NCBI GenBank assembly: GCA_900545785.1
Contig: URAA01000087.1
Location: forward strand, 1-6,432
Direction: 5' to 3'
Source of the DNA: an uncultured Dialister sp.
GTDB lineage: Bacteria; Bacillota; Negativicutes; Veillonellales; Dialisteraceae
Length of the DNA stretch: 6,432 bases
This document shows positions 1 through 5,259 of this stretch, piece by piece; the first letter of the stretch is position 1, and the number at the start of each line of letters is the position of its first letter. A program made the position numbers and the translations under genes. The notes beneath the pieces are model-generated. The model ran no database searches and was not told the DNA's origin. It was given only the letters and a program-made list of their open reading frames with translations.

Positions 1-12
1 CTCTTCCGATCT
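1..12. other. Illumina adapter remnant at contig edge
   Basis: The first 12 bases, CTCTTCCGATCT, are identical to the 3' end of the common Illumina TruSeq-type adapter. Seen from the other strand they read as AGATCGGAAGAG, the usual read-through sequence after an insert. A 12-base exact match lying precisely at the end of the window is best explained as untrimmed adapter carried into the assembly, not genomic DNA. Genomic sequence therefore probably starts at base 13. Confidence 0.88.
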
Positions 13-173
13 TACAGAGGAAAAAAGAAAGAGTCGGGGCGGGTCAGATAAATGGAAAATCCGGAAGTCGAAGTATGGGTAAACATAACCAGCCAGATAC
101 ATAAAAAACGGAGAAACTCTATATGAAGCTTTTTTATTCTTTGATTATTTTCACGATAGGGAGATTCATTCAT
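13..173 (-). CDS. Probable membrane acyltransferase (acyltransferase-3 family), N-terminal fragment cut by contig edge
   Basis: Reading the minus strand from the ATG at 173-171 gives 53 codons up to base 15. The peptide has a short polar start, then IEFLRFLCIWLVMFTHT at residues 18-34, a hydrophobic helix with E19, R22 and H33. This matches the first transmembrane helix of the acyltransferase-3 family, integral membrane enzymes that usually transfer acetyl or other acyl groups to surface sugars (OafA/WecH-like). An AAAGGAA motif (complement of 183-189) lies about 10 nt upstream of the start. The reading frame appears to stop at 14-12, but the third base of that TAA belongs to the adapter, so the true codon is TAN and probably Tyr. 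The gene then runs off the contig; full family members are several times longer. It is divergent from rpsB. The family call rests on one helix, so a different multi-pass membrane protein remains possible. Confidence 0.6.
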
Positions 174-205
174 GAAAGAAGATTCCTTTCCGATGTCTTT
201 TCAAT

Positions 206-234
206 ATGATAGCACGATAATAATTCCACGGCTA
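206..234 (-). promoter_or_regulatory. Possible promoter of the divergent acyltransferase gene
   Basis: On the minus strand, bases 214-206 read TGC followed by TATCAT, an extended -10 type element. A 17-nt spacer upstream gives a poor -35 (TAGCCG, complement of 229-234, three matches to TTGACA). The site lies about 30 nt upstream of the probable start codon at 173. The weak -35 makes this tentative. Confidence 0.3.
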
Positions 235-282
235 TTGCGGGGGCTGTTAAAAAAGAGTTTACATATAAAATAAAAAATCTTC

Positions 283-311
283 TTGCTATAGACCCTTGTT
301 TTTGTTAAAAT
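283..311 (+). promoter_or_regulatory. Sigma-70/SigA-type promoter of rpsB-tsf
   Basis: TTGCTA at 283-288 and TAAAAT at 306-311 are separated by exactly 17 nt, and TG at 303-304 gives an extended -10 (TGT before the hexamer). The run just upstream (about 258-282) is very A/T-rich and could act as an UP element, as expected for a strong ribosomal-protein promoter. Transcription would start near 318, leaving a leader of about 95 nt before rpsB. Confidence 0.7.
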
Positions 312-333
312 GAAAAAGCATGAATATACATGT

Positions 334-373
334 CCGCGGATTTCATATCTGTGCCGATTCGGTGGTTATGAAA
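334..373 (+). promoter_or_regulatory. Possible structured leader of rpsB mRNA
   Basis: TTTCATA (341-347) is complementary to TATGAAA (367-373), and CCG (354-356) to CGG (360-362) across a 3-nt ATT loop, so a stem with an internal loop can form between the promoter and the ribosome binding site. Bases 334-340 can pair instead with 359-365 (with one wobble and one mismatch), so two exclusive folds are possible. In E. coli, S2 represses rpsB-tsf through its leader; whether this leader does the same is inference only. Confidence 0.35.
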
Positions 374-413
374 GAAGAAACGGGCAGAAGTTATTAACAG
401 GAGGTTATTTATT

Positions 414-1187
414 ATGTCAGTCGTATCCATGAAACAGTTGTTAGAAGCAGGTGTCCACTTCGGTCATCAGACCCGTCGCTGGAATCCGAAGATGGCAAAG
501 TACATCTTCACCGAACGTAACGGTATCTATATCATCAACCTGCAGAAAACGGTAAAAAAAGTAGAAGAAGCATATGCTTTTATTCGTGATGTTGCCGCAT
601 CCGGTGCGCCGATTCTTTTTGTAGGAACAAAGAAACAGGCACAAAATTCCATTAAAGAAGAAGCACAGCGTTGCAACATGTTCTATGTCAATGAACGCTG
701 GCTCGGCGGCATGCTCACCAATTTCAGAACCATTCAGACCCGTATTGCCCGTCTGAAAGAATTGGAAAAAATGTTTGAAGACGGAACTACGGAACAATAT
801 CCGAAGAAAGAAGTTATCTTGATGCAGCGTGAACTGGAAAAACTCCAGAAGAATCTCGGCGGTATCAAAGATATGAAGAGAGTTCCGGGAGCTATCTTTA
901 TTATTGACTCCAAGAAAGAGGAAATTGCCGTAGCGGAAGCTCATAAACTTCATATTCCGGTCGTTGCTACCGTTGATACCAATTGCGATCCCGATGTCGT
1001 GGATTATCCCATCCCTGCAAATGATGATGCTATCCGTGCAATCAGACTTTTGACCGGAAAAATGGCAGATGCCGTTCTTGAAGGCCGTCAGGGACAGCAG
1101 GAAGAGGAAGAAGATGTTCCTGCAGAAGAAACAACAGAAGATATTGCAGAAGAAGCTGCTGAAGAAACTGTTGACGAAGAAGAATAA
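414..1187 (+). CDS. rpsB: 30S ribosomal protein S2
   Basis: S2 is a primary structural protein of the small ribosomal subunit, bound near the head-body junction. The 257-aa product shows the family in order: the N-terminal block MKQLLEAGVHFGHQTRRWNPKM from residue 6, PILFVGTKKQAQ at 66-77, ERWLGGMLTNF at 94-104, and the C-terminal core with PGAIFIIDS (158-166), HIPVVATVDTNCDPD (180-194) and YPIPANDDA (198-206). The start at 414 is supported by AGGAGG at 399-404, 9 nt upstream, and by the usual S2 N-terminus, in which a few residues precede the MKQLLEAG block; the ATG at 429 has no such site. After residue 229 comes a low-complexity acidic tail (17 Asp/Glu in the last 28 residues). It is the first gene of the unit, 42 nt upstream of tsf. 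Confidence 0.98.
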   Translation: MSVVSMKQLLEAGVHFGHQTRRWNPKMAKYIFTERNGIYIINLQKTVKKVEEAYAFIRDVAASGAPILFVGTKKQAQNSIKEEAQRCNMFYVNERWLGGMLTNFRTIQTRIARLKELEKMFEDGTTEQYPKKEVILMQRELEKLQKNLGGIKDMKRVPGAIFIIDSKKEEIAVAEAHKLHIPVVATVDTNCDPDVVDYPIPANDDAIRAIRLLTGKMADAVLEGRQGQQEEEEDVPAEETTEDIAEEAAEETVDEEE

Positions 1188-1229
1188 TTTTTATAGACAA
1201 ACACCTTATTTTTTGATGGAGGTCATAGA

Positions 1230-2105
1230 ATGATTACTGCAAGTATGGTTAAGGAACTGCGTACGGTTACCGGTGCGGGCATGATGGACTGCAAAAAAGC
1301 TCTCGTAGAAGCCGACGGTGATATGGCAAAGGCCGTGGATATTCTTCGTGAAAGAGGATTATCTCAGGCTGCCAAGAAAGCATCCCGCGTGGCTGCTGAA
1401 GGTGCGGTTGTTTCTTATGTGTCTGAAGATGGAAAAACCGGCGCTCTTGTTGAAGTGAATTGCGAAACAGACTTTGTCGGACAGAATGAAAATTTCCAGA
1501 CTCTTGCCACTTCCATTGCCGAACAGATTGTCTCGGCAAATCCTGCTGATGTAGAAGAATTGCTTGCTTCCGACATGAAAGGAAAGACCGTCAAAGAAGT
1601 TGTTGTCGAAGCCATTGCAAATATAGGGGAAAATATTTCCATCCGCCGCTTTACCCGTTATGAAAGCACTGACGGAGAGATCTTTACCTATATTCACGGG
1701 GGCGGAAAAATCGGTGTTCTCGTTGAGATGAAAGGTGCCGATGCCGAATTGGGCAAAGATATCGCCATGCAGGTAGCAGCTTCCAATCCGTCATATATGG
1801 AACGAAGCGAAGTATCTGCCGAAGAAATTGAACACGAAAAAGAAATTCTCCGTGAACAGGCTCGCAATGAAGGAAAACCGGAAGATATTATCGAAAAGAT
1901 GGTTCTCGGCCGCGTAAATAAATACTACAAAGAAGTTTGCCTTTTGGATCAACCTTTTATTAAAGATGCAGATATCTCTATTACCAAATTGCTGAAATCC
2001 AAGAATGCGGAAGCTGTCCGCTTCAGCCGGTTCCAGCTTGGCGAAGGTATCGAAAAGAGACAGGATAATTTAGCGGAAGAAGTTGCAAAACAGATTAATC
2101 AGTAA
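1230..2105 (+). CDS. tsf: Translation elongation factor Ts (EF-Ts)
   Basis: EF-Ts is the cytoplasmic nucleotide exchange factor that releases GDP from EF-Tu. The 291-aa protein begins with a UBA-like domain (about 1-55) containing the signature TVTGAGMMDCKKAL at 12-25, followed by the core signature GALVEVNCETDFV at 71-83. D81 and F82 correspond to the Asp/Phe pair that enters the Mg2+ site of EF-Tu. The later part (about 145-291) is the second core half with a helical segment around 195-235. Length is close to the E. coli protein. GGAGGT at 1218-1223 lies 6 nt before the ATG. No promoter or hairpin is evident in the 42-nt gap after rpsB, so the two genes are probably co-transcribed, as in most bacteria. 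The stop codon abuts the inverted repeat at 2106. Confidence 0.98.
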   Translation: MITASMVKELRTVTGAGMMDCKKALVEADGDMAKAVDILRERGLSQAAKKASRVAAEGAVVSYVSEDGKTGALVEVNCETDFVGQNENFQTLATSIAEQIVSANPADVEELLASDMKGKTVKEVVVEAIANIGENISIRRFTRYESTDGEIFTYIHGGGKIGVLVEMKGADAELGKDIAMQVAASNPSYMERSEVSAEEIEHEKEILREQARNEGKPEDIIEKMVLGRVNKYYKEVCLLDQPFIKDADISITKLLKSKNAEAVRFSRFQLGEGIEKRQDNLAEEVAKQINQ

Positions 2106-2153
2106 TGTTTATGAAATAAGAGAACACTTTTGTGTTCTCTTATTTCATAAACA
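2106..2153 (+). terminator. Perfect 22-bp inverted repeat after tsf, probable terminator or attenuator
   Basis: Bases 2106-2127 and 2132-2153 are exact reverse complements around the loop TTTT (2128-2131). The repeat begins at the first base after the tsf stop codon. The stem is A/T-rich (6 G/C pairs of 22). The inner part, AAGAGAACAC with GTGTTCTCTT followed by ATTT, resembles an intrinsic terminator with flanking A and T tracts. No long T-run follows the full stem, so termination may be partial, or the hairpin may act in RNA processing or 3'-end protection. Being symmetric, it would form on either strand. Confidence 0.7.
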
Positions 2154-2171
2154 GCATAAATTTTATATAAT
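2144..2171 (+). promoter_or_regulatory. Probable promoter of pyrH, -35 inside the hairpin arm
   Basis: TATAAT at 2166-2171 is a perfect -10 hexamer. TTCATA at 2144-2149 is a fair -35 (four of six matches) with a 16-nt spacer. Transcription would start near 2178, giving a leader of only about 20 nt containing the pyrH ribosome binding site. The -35 lies in the right arm of the inverted repeat, so the terminator and this promoter overlap physically. Confidence 0.55.
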
Positions 2172-2187
2172 AAAAACAGATTAATTT

Positions 2188-2193
2188 GGAGGT
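2188..2193 (+). promoter_or_regulatory. Ribosome binding site that fixes the GTG start of pyrH
   Basis: GGAGGT sits 5 nt upstream of GTG at 2199-2201, ideal placement. The first in-frame ATG, at codon 12, lies inside the conserved kinase N-terminus and has no Shine-Dalgarno sequence, so the GTG is the start. Confidence 0.85.
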
Positions 2194-2198
2194 GCATC

Positions 2199-2927
2199 GT
2201 GGGAACTGAGAATAAAAAATATAAGAGAGTTATGCTGAAGCTCAGTGGTGAAGCCCTTGCCAATGATAAAGGTTTCGGCATCGATCCGGAAGTGGTATAC
2301 AGACTGGCAGGAGAAATCAAAGAAGCAAGTATGCTCGGGATTGAAATTTCTGTCGTTGTAGGAGGCGGCAATATCTGGAGAGGACTCAGAGGCAGTGCGG
2401 GGGGCATGGATCGGGCATCGGCAGACTACATGGGGATGCTTGCTACGGTCATCAATTCCGTGGCCCTGCAAGATGCTCTTGAAAAAATGGGAGTCACGAC
2501 GAGAGTACAGACCGCCATTGAAATGCAGCAGATTGCAGAACCTTATATTCGACGCAGAGCCGTCCGTCATTTGGAAAAAGGAAGAGTCGTTATTTTCGGC
2601 GGGGGCACGGGAAATCCTTATTTCACAACAGATACTACGGCAGCTTTGCGATCCGCTGAAATTGAAGCGGATGTCATGTTAATGGCAAAAAAACAAACTG
2701 AAGGTGTTTTTGAGGCGGATCCGAAATATCATCCGGAAGCAAAAATGTTTACCCATCTGACTTACAATGATGTTTTACAAAAGAAACTGGAAGTGATGGA
2801 CAATACGGCAATCACGCTCTGTATGAATAATAAAATACCGATTGTAGTATTTAATATAGATGTTCCGGGAAATGTTGTAAAAGCATGCAAAGGCGAGCGC
2901 CTTGGCACATTGATAGAGGAGAATTGA
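2199..2927 (+). CDS. pyrH: UMP kinase (uridylate kinase)
   Basis: PyrH phosphorylates UMP to UDP with ATP, the entry to UTP and CTP for RNA, DNA and sugar nucleotides; it is a cytoplasmic hexamer of the amino-acid-kinase fold. The 242-aa protein has the expected motifs: KRVMLKLSGEAL at 9-20 (K14 and the phosphate-binding turn), VVVGGGNIWRG at 52-62, the UMP-binding region GMDRASADYMGMLATVIN at 69-86 with D71, and FGGGTGNPYFTTDTTAALR at 133-151. EGVFEADPK at 168-176 is the nucleotide-binding loop, and the C-terminus carries VVFNIDVPGNV. Length is normal for bacteria. Start is GTG. It has its own probable promoter after the tsf hairpin, as pyrH does in some other bacteria, and lies 1 nt from frr. 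Confidence 0.97.
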   Translation: MGTENKKYKRVMLKLSGEALANDKGFGIDPEVVYRLAGEIKEASMLGIEISVVVGGGNIWRGLRGSAGGMDRASADYMGMLATVINSVALQDALEKMGVTTRVQTAIEMQQIAEPYIRRRAVRHLEKGRVVIFGGGTGNPYFTTDTTAALRSAEIEADVMLMAKKQTEGVFEADPKYHPEAKMFTHLTYNDVLQKKLEVMDNTAITLCMNNKIPIVVFNIDVPGNVVKACKGERLGTLIEEN

Positions 2928-2928
2928 A

Positions 2929-3486
2929 ATGTACGAAAATGAAATCAAAAATCTGAAAGAGAAAATGGATAAATCGATTCAGGCATTAAAGAATGAATTT
3001 ACTTCCGTCAGAACAGGACAGGCAACTCCCAGCCTGTTGGATCGTGTTTTTGTGGATTATTACGGCTCCAGAACACCGGTTACGCAAGTGGCGTCAGTCA
3101 CCGTACCGGAAGCTAGAATGATTGTCATACAGCCTTGGGATAAAGCCCTTTTGAAAGAAATCGAAAAAGCAATCAATGTTTCCGACTTGGGTCTTGTTCC
3201 CATGAATGACGGAAATCTGATCCGCCTTGCCATTCCGCAGCTGACGGAAGAGCGGCGAAAAGATTTAGTAAAAGTCGTTAATAAGAAATCGGAAGAAGCA
3301 AAAGTATCTGTCAGAAATATTCGAAGAGACGGCAATGATTTCTTGAAAAAAGAAGAAAAAAATAATGATGTATCCAAAGATGTAATTAAAGACGTTGAGG
3401 AAAAAATTCAGAAACTGACAGATGAAAAAATTAAAGAAGTGGAACTTGTAACAGAAAAGAAAATCAAGGAAATTATGTCTGTCTGA
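2929..3486 (+). CDS. frr: Ribosome recycling factor
   Basis: RRF acts with EF-G to split post-termination ribosomes from mRNA. The 185-aa protein has standard length and architecture. The N-terminal helix of domain I is followed by domain II (about 31-104), including RTGQATPSLLDRVFVDYYG at 28-46, VASVTVPEAR at 54-63 and IQPWDK at 67-72. The two long C-terminal helices start near 106 and contain the conserved VRNIRRDGND at 128-137 with R129 and R132. The C-terminus is highly charged (KKEEKNND and later Lys/Glu repeats), consistent with the helical bundle. AGGAG at 2917-2921 is 7 nt before the ATG, inside the end of pyrH, and only one base separates the two genes, so translational coupling is likely. 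The stop overlaps the next start by one base (TGATG). Confidence 0.98.
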   Translation: MYENEIKNLKEKMDKSIQALKNEFTSVRTGQATPSLLDRVFVDYYGSRTPVTQVASVTVPEARMIVIQPWDKALLKEIEKAINVSDLGLVPMNDGNLIRLAIPQLTEERRKDLVKVVNKKSEEAKVSVRNIRRDGNDFLKKEEKNNDVSKDVIKDVEEKIQKLTDEKIKEVELVTEKKIKEIMSV

Positions 3487-3725
3487 TGGATAAAGAAATA
3501 TATGCAGGTATATTATACAGTGAAGACTTGGCCCGGGAGATCAAAGAAAAGCATCCTGACTGGGAAATCACCGTCACCAAGGGGAGACATTACCCTCTTT
3601 TTGAAGAGGAAAAATATTTGGTGCGCTGCGGAAAGCATGCCGTTGTTATGCCTCGCATGGCGTATAGCAAAGAGGCAGAAAATGCGCTGAAAAATATACC
3701 GAGAAAGAGGAAAGAAAGTGTCTGA
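3486..3725 (+). CDS. Small conserved-context protein of unknown function between frr and uppS
   Basis: I do not recognise this 79-aa protein. It is soluble and highly charged, with no signal peptide or membrane helix. A probable helix (about 12-23) is followed by alternating hydrophobic stretches EITVTK (27-32), KYLVRC (43-48) and HAVVMP (51-56), then a helix (about 61-70) and a basic tail (RKRK at 73-76). It has one cysteine (C48), so a two-cysteine metal site is excluded. Its ATG overlaps the frr stop by 1 nt and its end overlaps the uppS start by 8 nt, which is strong contextual support for a real gene. The only Shine-Dalgarno-like sequence is AAGGA at 3466-3470, 15 nt upstream, so translation probably depends on ribosomes finishing frr. 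A role linked to translation or to envelope lipid synthesis would be guesswork. The 62-aa ORF at 3502-3690 in another frame is its shadow. Confidence 0.8.
   Translation: MDKEIYAGILYSEDLAREIKEKHPDWEITVTKGRHYPLFEEEKYLVRCGKHAVVMPRMAYSKEAENALKNIPRKRKESV
3707..3711 (+). promoter_or_regulatory. Ribosome binding site supporting the GTG start of uppS
   Basis: GAGGA lies 6 nt upstream of GTG at 3718-3720. The first in-frame ATG is M15 within the catalytic motif, too late to be the start, so GTG is chosen although it lies inside the preceding gene. Confidence 0.75.
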
Positions 3726-4443
3726 AGAAAAGACTTTTCCGCACCATGTGGCAATAATAATGGATGGAAACGGCCGCTGGGCCAAAAAGAGAGGGAGAGA
3801 AAGGACTTTCGGGCACAGGGCAGGAGCGGCAAATGTGAAAACAATCGTCCGTGCCGCAGGTCATATGGGAATAAAAAGACTGACTCTCTATGCATTCTCT
3901 ACAGAAAACTGGAAACGCCCCGCTTTGGAGGTTCAGTTTCTTATGAGACTTTTCAAAAGTTATCTGATAGAACAATTGCGGGAATTGATTGCGGATAATG
4001 TACAGGTCCATATAGTGGGTGATATCTCCCGCTTATCCGAATCTTTGCAAAAAGAAATCAGGGCATGCGAAAGAGATACGGCTCAAAATGACGGATTGGT
4101 ATTGAATGTGGCCATTAATTACGGCGGGAGAATGGAAATCATTCATGCCGTGAAAGGAATGATTCATGATATCCGATCAGGCGTTTTGAATGAATCGGAT
4201 CTTGCAGAAGATACGATGGGGAAATATTTATATCCCTCGTCTGCAGAAGATGTAGATTTATTGATAAGAACCGGCGGAGAATCACGGATCTCCAATTTCC
4301 TTTTGTGGCAGTCTGCTTACAGCGAATTATATTTTACCTCTGTATTGTGGCCTGATTTCACGGAAGAGGAATTAAAGAAAGCGATTGATTGGTTTACCGA
4401 CAGAGATCGACGTTTTGGCGGATTGACGGAGGCTTCTACATGA
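3718..4443 (+). CDS. uppS: Undecaprenyl diphosphate synthase (cis-prenyltransferase)
   Basis: UppS adds eight isopentenyl diphosphates in cis to farnesyl diphosphate, giving the C55 precursor of the lipid carrier used for peptidoglycan and surface polysaccharides; it works at the inner face of the membrane. The 241-aa protein shows the full family pattern: HVAIIMDGNGRWAKKRG at 10-26 with catalytic D16, FGHRAGA at 31-37, LTLYAFSTENWKRP at 55-68, and NVAINYGGR at 130-138. The C-terminal block is LIRTGGESRISNFLLWQ (182-198), then AYSELYFT (200-207) with E203 and WPDF (211-214). R184 and R190 are the expected diphosphate-binding arginines. S189 sits where many relatives have His, Gln or Leu, a variable position. 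Start is GTG, 8 nt inside the preceding gene; the end overlaps cdsA by ATGA. Confidence 0.97.
   Translation: MSEEKTFPHHVAIIMDGNGRWAKKRGRERTFGHRAGAANVKTIVRAAGHMGIKRLTLYAFSTENWKRPALEVQFLMRLFKSYLIEQLRELIADNVQVHIVGDISRLSESLQKEIRACERDTAQNDGLVLNVAINYGGRMEIIHAVKGMIHDIRSGVLNESDLAEDTMGKYLYPSSAEDVDLLIRTGGESRISNFLLWQSAYSELYFTSVLWPDFTEEELKKAIDWFTDRDRRFGGLTEAST
4428..4432 (+). promoter_or_regulatory. Ribosome binding site that sets the cdsA start at 4440
   Basis: GGAGG lies 7 nt before the ATG at 4440-4442. The longer in-frame option, ATG at 4389, would add 17 polar residues before the first membrane helix and has no comparable site, so the shorter form is preferred. Confidence 0.85.
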
Positions 4444-5249
4444 AAATTCGGATTATTACGGCCGTAGTCGGAATTATTCTTGCACTGGGTCTTGTCGCAT
4501 TGGGCGGGTGGTTTTTGACTGCCGCCATTTTTCTGGTGTCCTTGGCAAGTCTTTTAGAATATGAAAATATGATGACTCATGCAGGAATTTCCATATACAG
4601 AAAATTGGCATCGGCAGCATTGGCATTGGTTATCGGAATTACCGGCTTTTATTCGATACCTATGTTTACGGCCATGCTTATCCTTGCTTTTATGATACTT
4701 CTTTCTTCCGTTTTATTTATTAAGAAAGAAGATATGCACAGGCTTATATATACCTGTTTTTCCGTTTTTTATTTCGGAATCGGCTTCGGTTCGCTTTCTT
4801 TATTAAGAGGAGGCGAAGAATTTCTCAATTATGGAAGTATTTCTGTCAATCCGGGGATATTTTTAATTTTATTTGTCCTGATAGGCACTTGGGCGAGCGA
4901 TTCTTTTGCTTTTTTTGCGGGAAGGCGCTGGGGAAAATATAAAATGGCGCCCCATATCAGTCCGAATAAAACAGTGGAAGGACTATTAGGCGGGATGGCA
5001 GGCACCGTTTTGCTTTGTCTTTTATTATCCGCCGTTACGGGCTTTTCTTTGTGGAAAGGATTTTTTATGGCCATTCTTGTGGCTGTTGCGGCACCGATAG
5101 GAGATTTGTTTGAATCTTATATAAAAAGGGCGTGCCGGATAAAAGATTCGGGCCATATTTTACCGGGACACGGCGGCATGATGGACAGGTTTGACAGTTT
5201 GCTTTTTGCAGCCCCCGTCGTTGTTATGTACTTAATTATATTCGGATAG
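4440..5249 (+). CDS. cdsA: Phosphatidate cytidylyltransferase (CDP-diacylglycerol synthase)
   Basis: CdsA converts phosphatidic acid and CTP to CDP-diacylglycerol, the branch point for phosphatidylglycerol, cardiolipin, phosphatidylserine and phosphatidylethanolamine, in the cytoplasmic membrane. With the start at 4440 the protein has 269 aa, a usual size. It is strongly hydrophobic, with probable membrane helices near 4-22, 25-40, 55-71, 75-94, 104-122, 137-158, 183-200 and 206-222. The family signature occupies 226-252: SYIKR, then K235-D236, PGHGG at 242-246 and D249-R250 through D252. These acidic residues bind the catalytic metals. The SPNKTVEG segment at 174-181 is also conserved. The gene overlaps uppS by 4 nt (ATGA) and is followed by dxr after 10 nt. 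Its substrate CTP derives from the UMP kinase product upstream. Confidence 0.96.
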   Translation: MKIRIITAVVGIILALGLVALGGWFLTAAIFLVSLASLLEYENMMTHAGISIYRKLASAALALVIGITGFYSIPMFTAMLILAFMILLSSVLFIKKEDMHRLIYTCFSVFYFGIGFGSLSLLRGGEEFLNYGSISVNPGIFLILFVLIGTWASDSFAFFAGRRWGKYKMAPHISPNKTVEGLLGGMAGTVLLCLLLSAVTGFSLWKGFFMAILVAVAAPIGDLFESYIKRACRIKDSGHILPGHGGMMDRFDSLLFAAPVVVMYLIIFG

Positions 5250-5259
5250 CGATAAAGTT

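Noticed and set aside
3..104. An open + strand frame from the window edge to TAA at 102-104, possible 3' end of an upstream gene.
   Set aside because: It begins in adapter sequence, and its peptide is low-complexity and polar, while the minus strand of the same bases gives a convincing membrane-protein N-terminus.
108..138. Possible terminator hairpin ending in TTTTTT near 130-135.
   Set aside because: Only a few weak, discontinuous pairs can be drawn, and the bases lie inside the minus-strand coding sequence.
258..263. TTTACA as an alternative -35 for rpsB.
   Set aside because: At 16-18 nt downstream there is no acceptable -10; the TTGCTA/TAAAAT pair is better and has an extended -10.
172..273. 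A 33-codon + strand ORF (ATG at 172) between the divergent gene and rpsB.
   Set aside because: It starts within the start codon and upstream region of the minus-strand gene, overlaps the possible minus promoter and the rpsB UP region, and its peptide resembles nothing known.
333..340. Eight-base palindrome TCCGCGGA as an operator.
   Set aside because: It is too short to claim as a protein site, and part of it may belong to a leader RNA fold.
441..953. Long antisense ORF (170 codons) opposite rpsB.
   Set aside because: It is fully opposite a certain gene and its composition (runs of Phe, Leu) is that of a complement of Lys/Glu-rich coding sequence; there is no independent support.
4389..4439. 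Upstream start of cdsA at ATG 4389, extending the protein by 17 residues.
   Set aside because: GGAGG at 4428-4432 and the ATGA overlap with uppS favour 4440; the extension is polar and deep within uppS.
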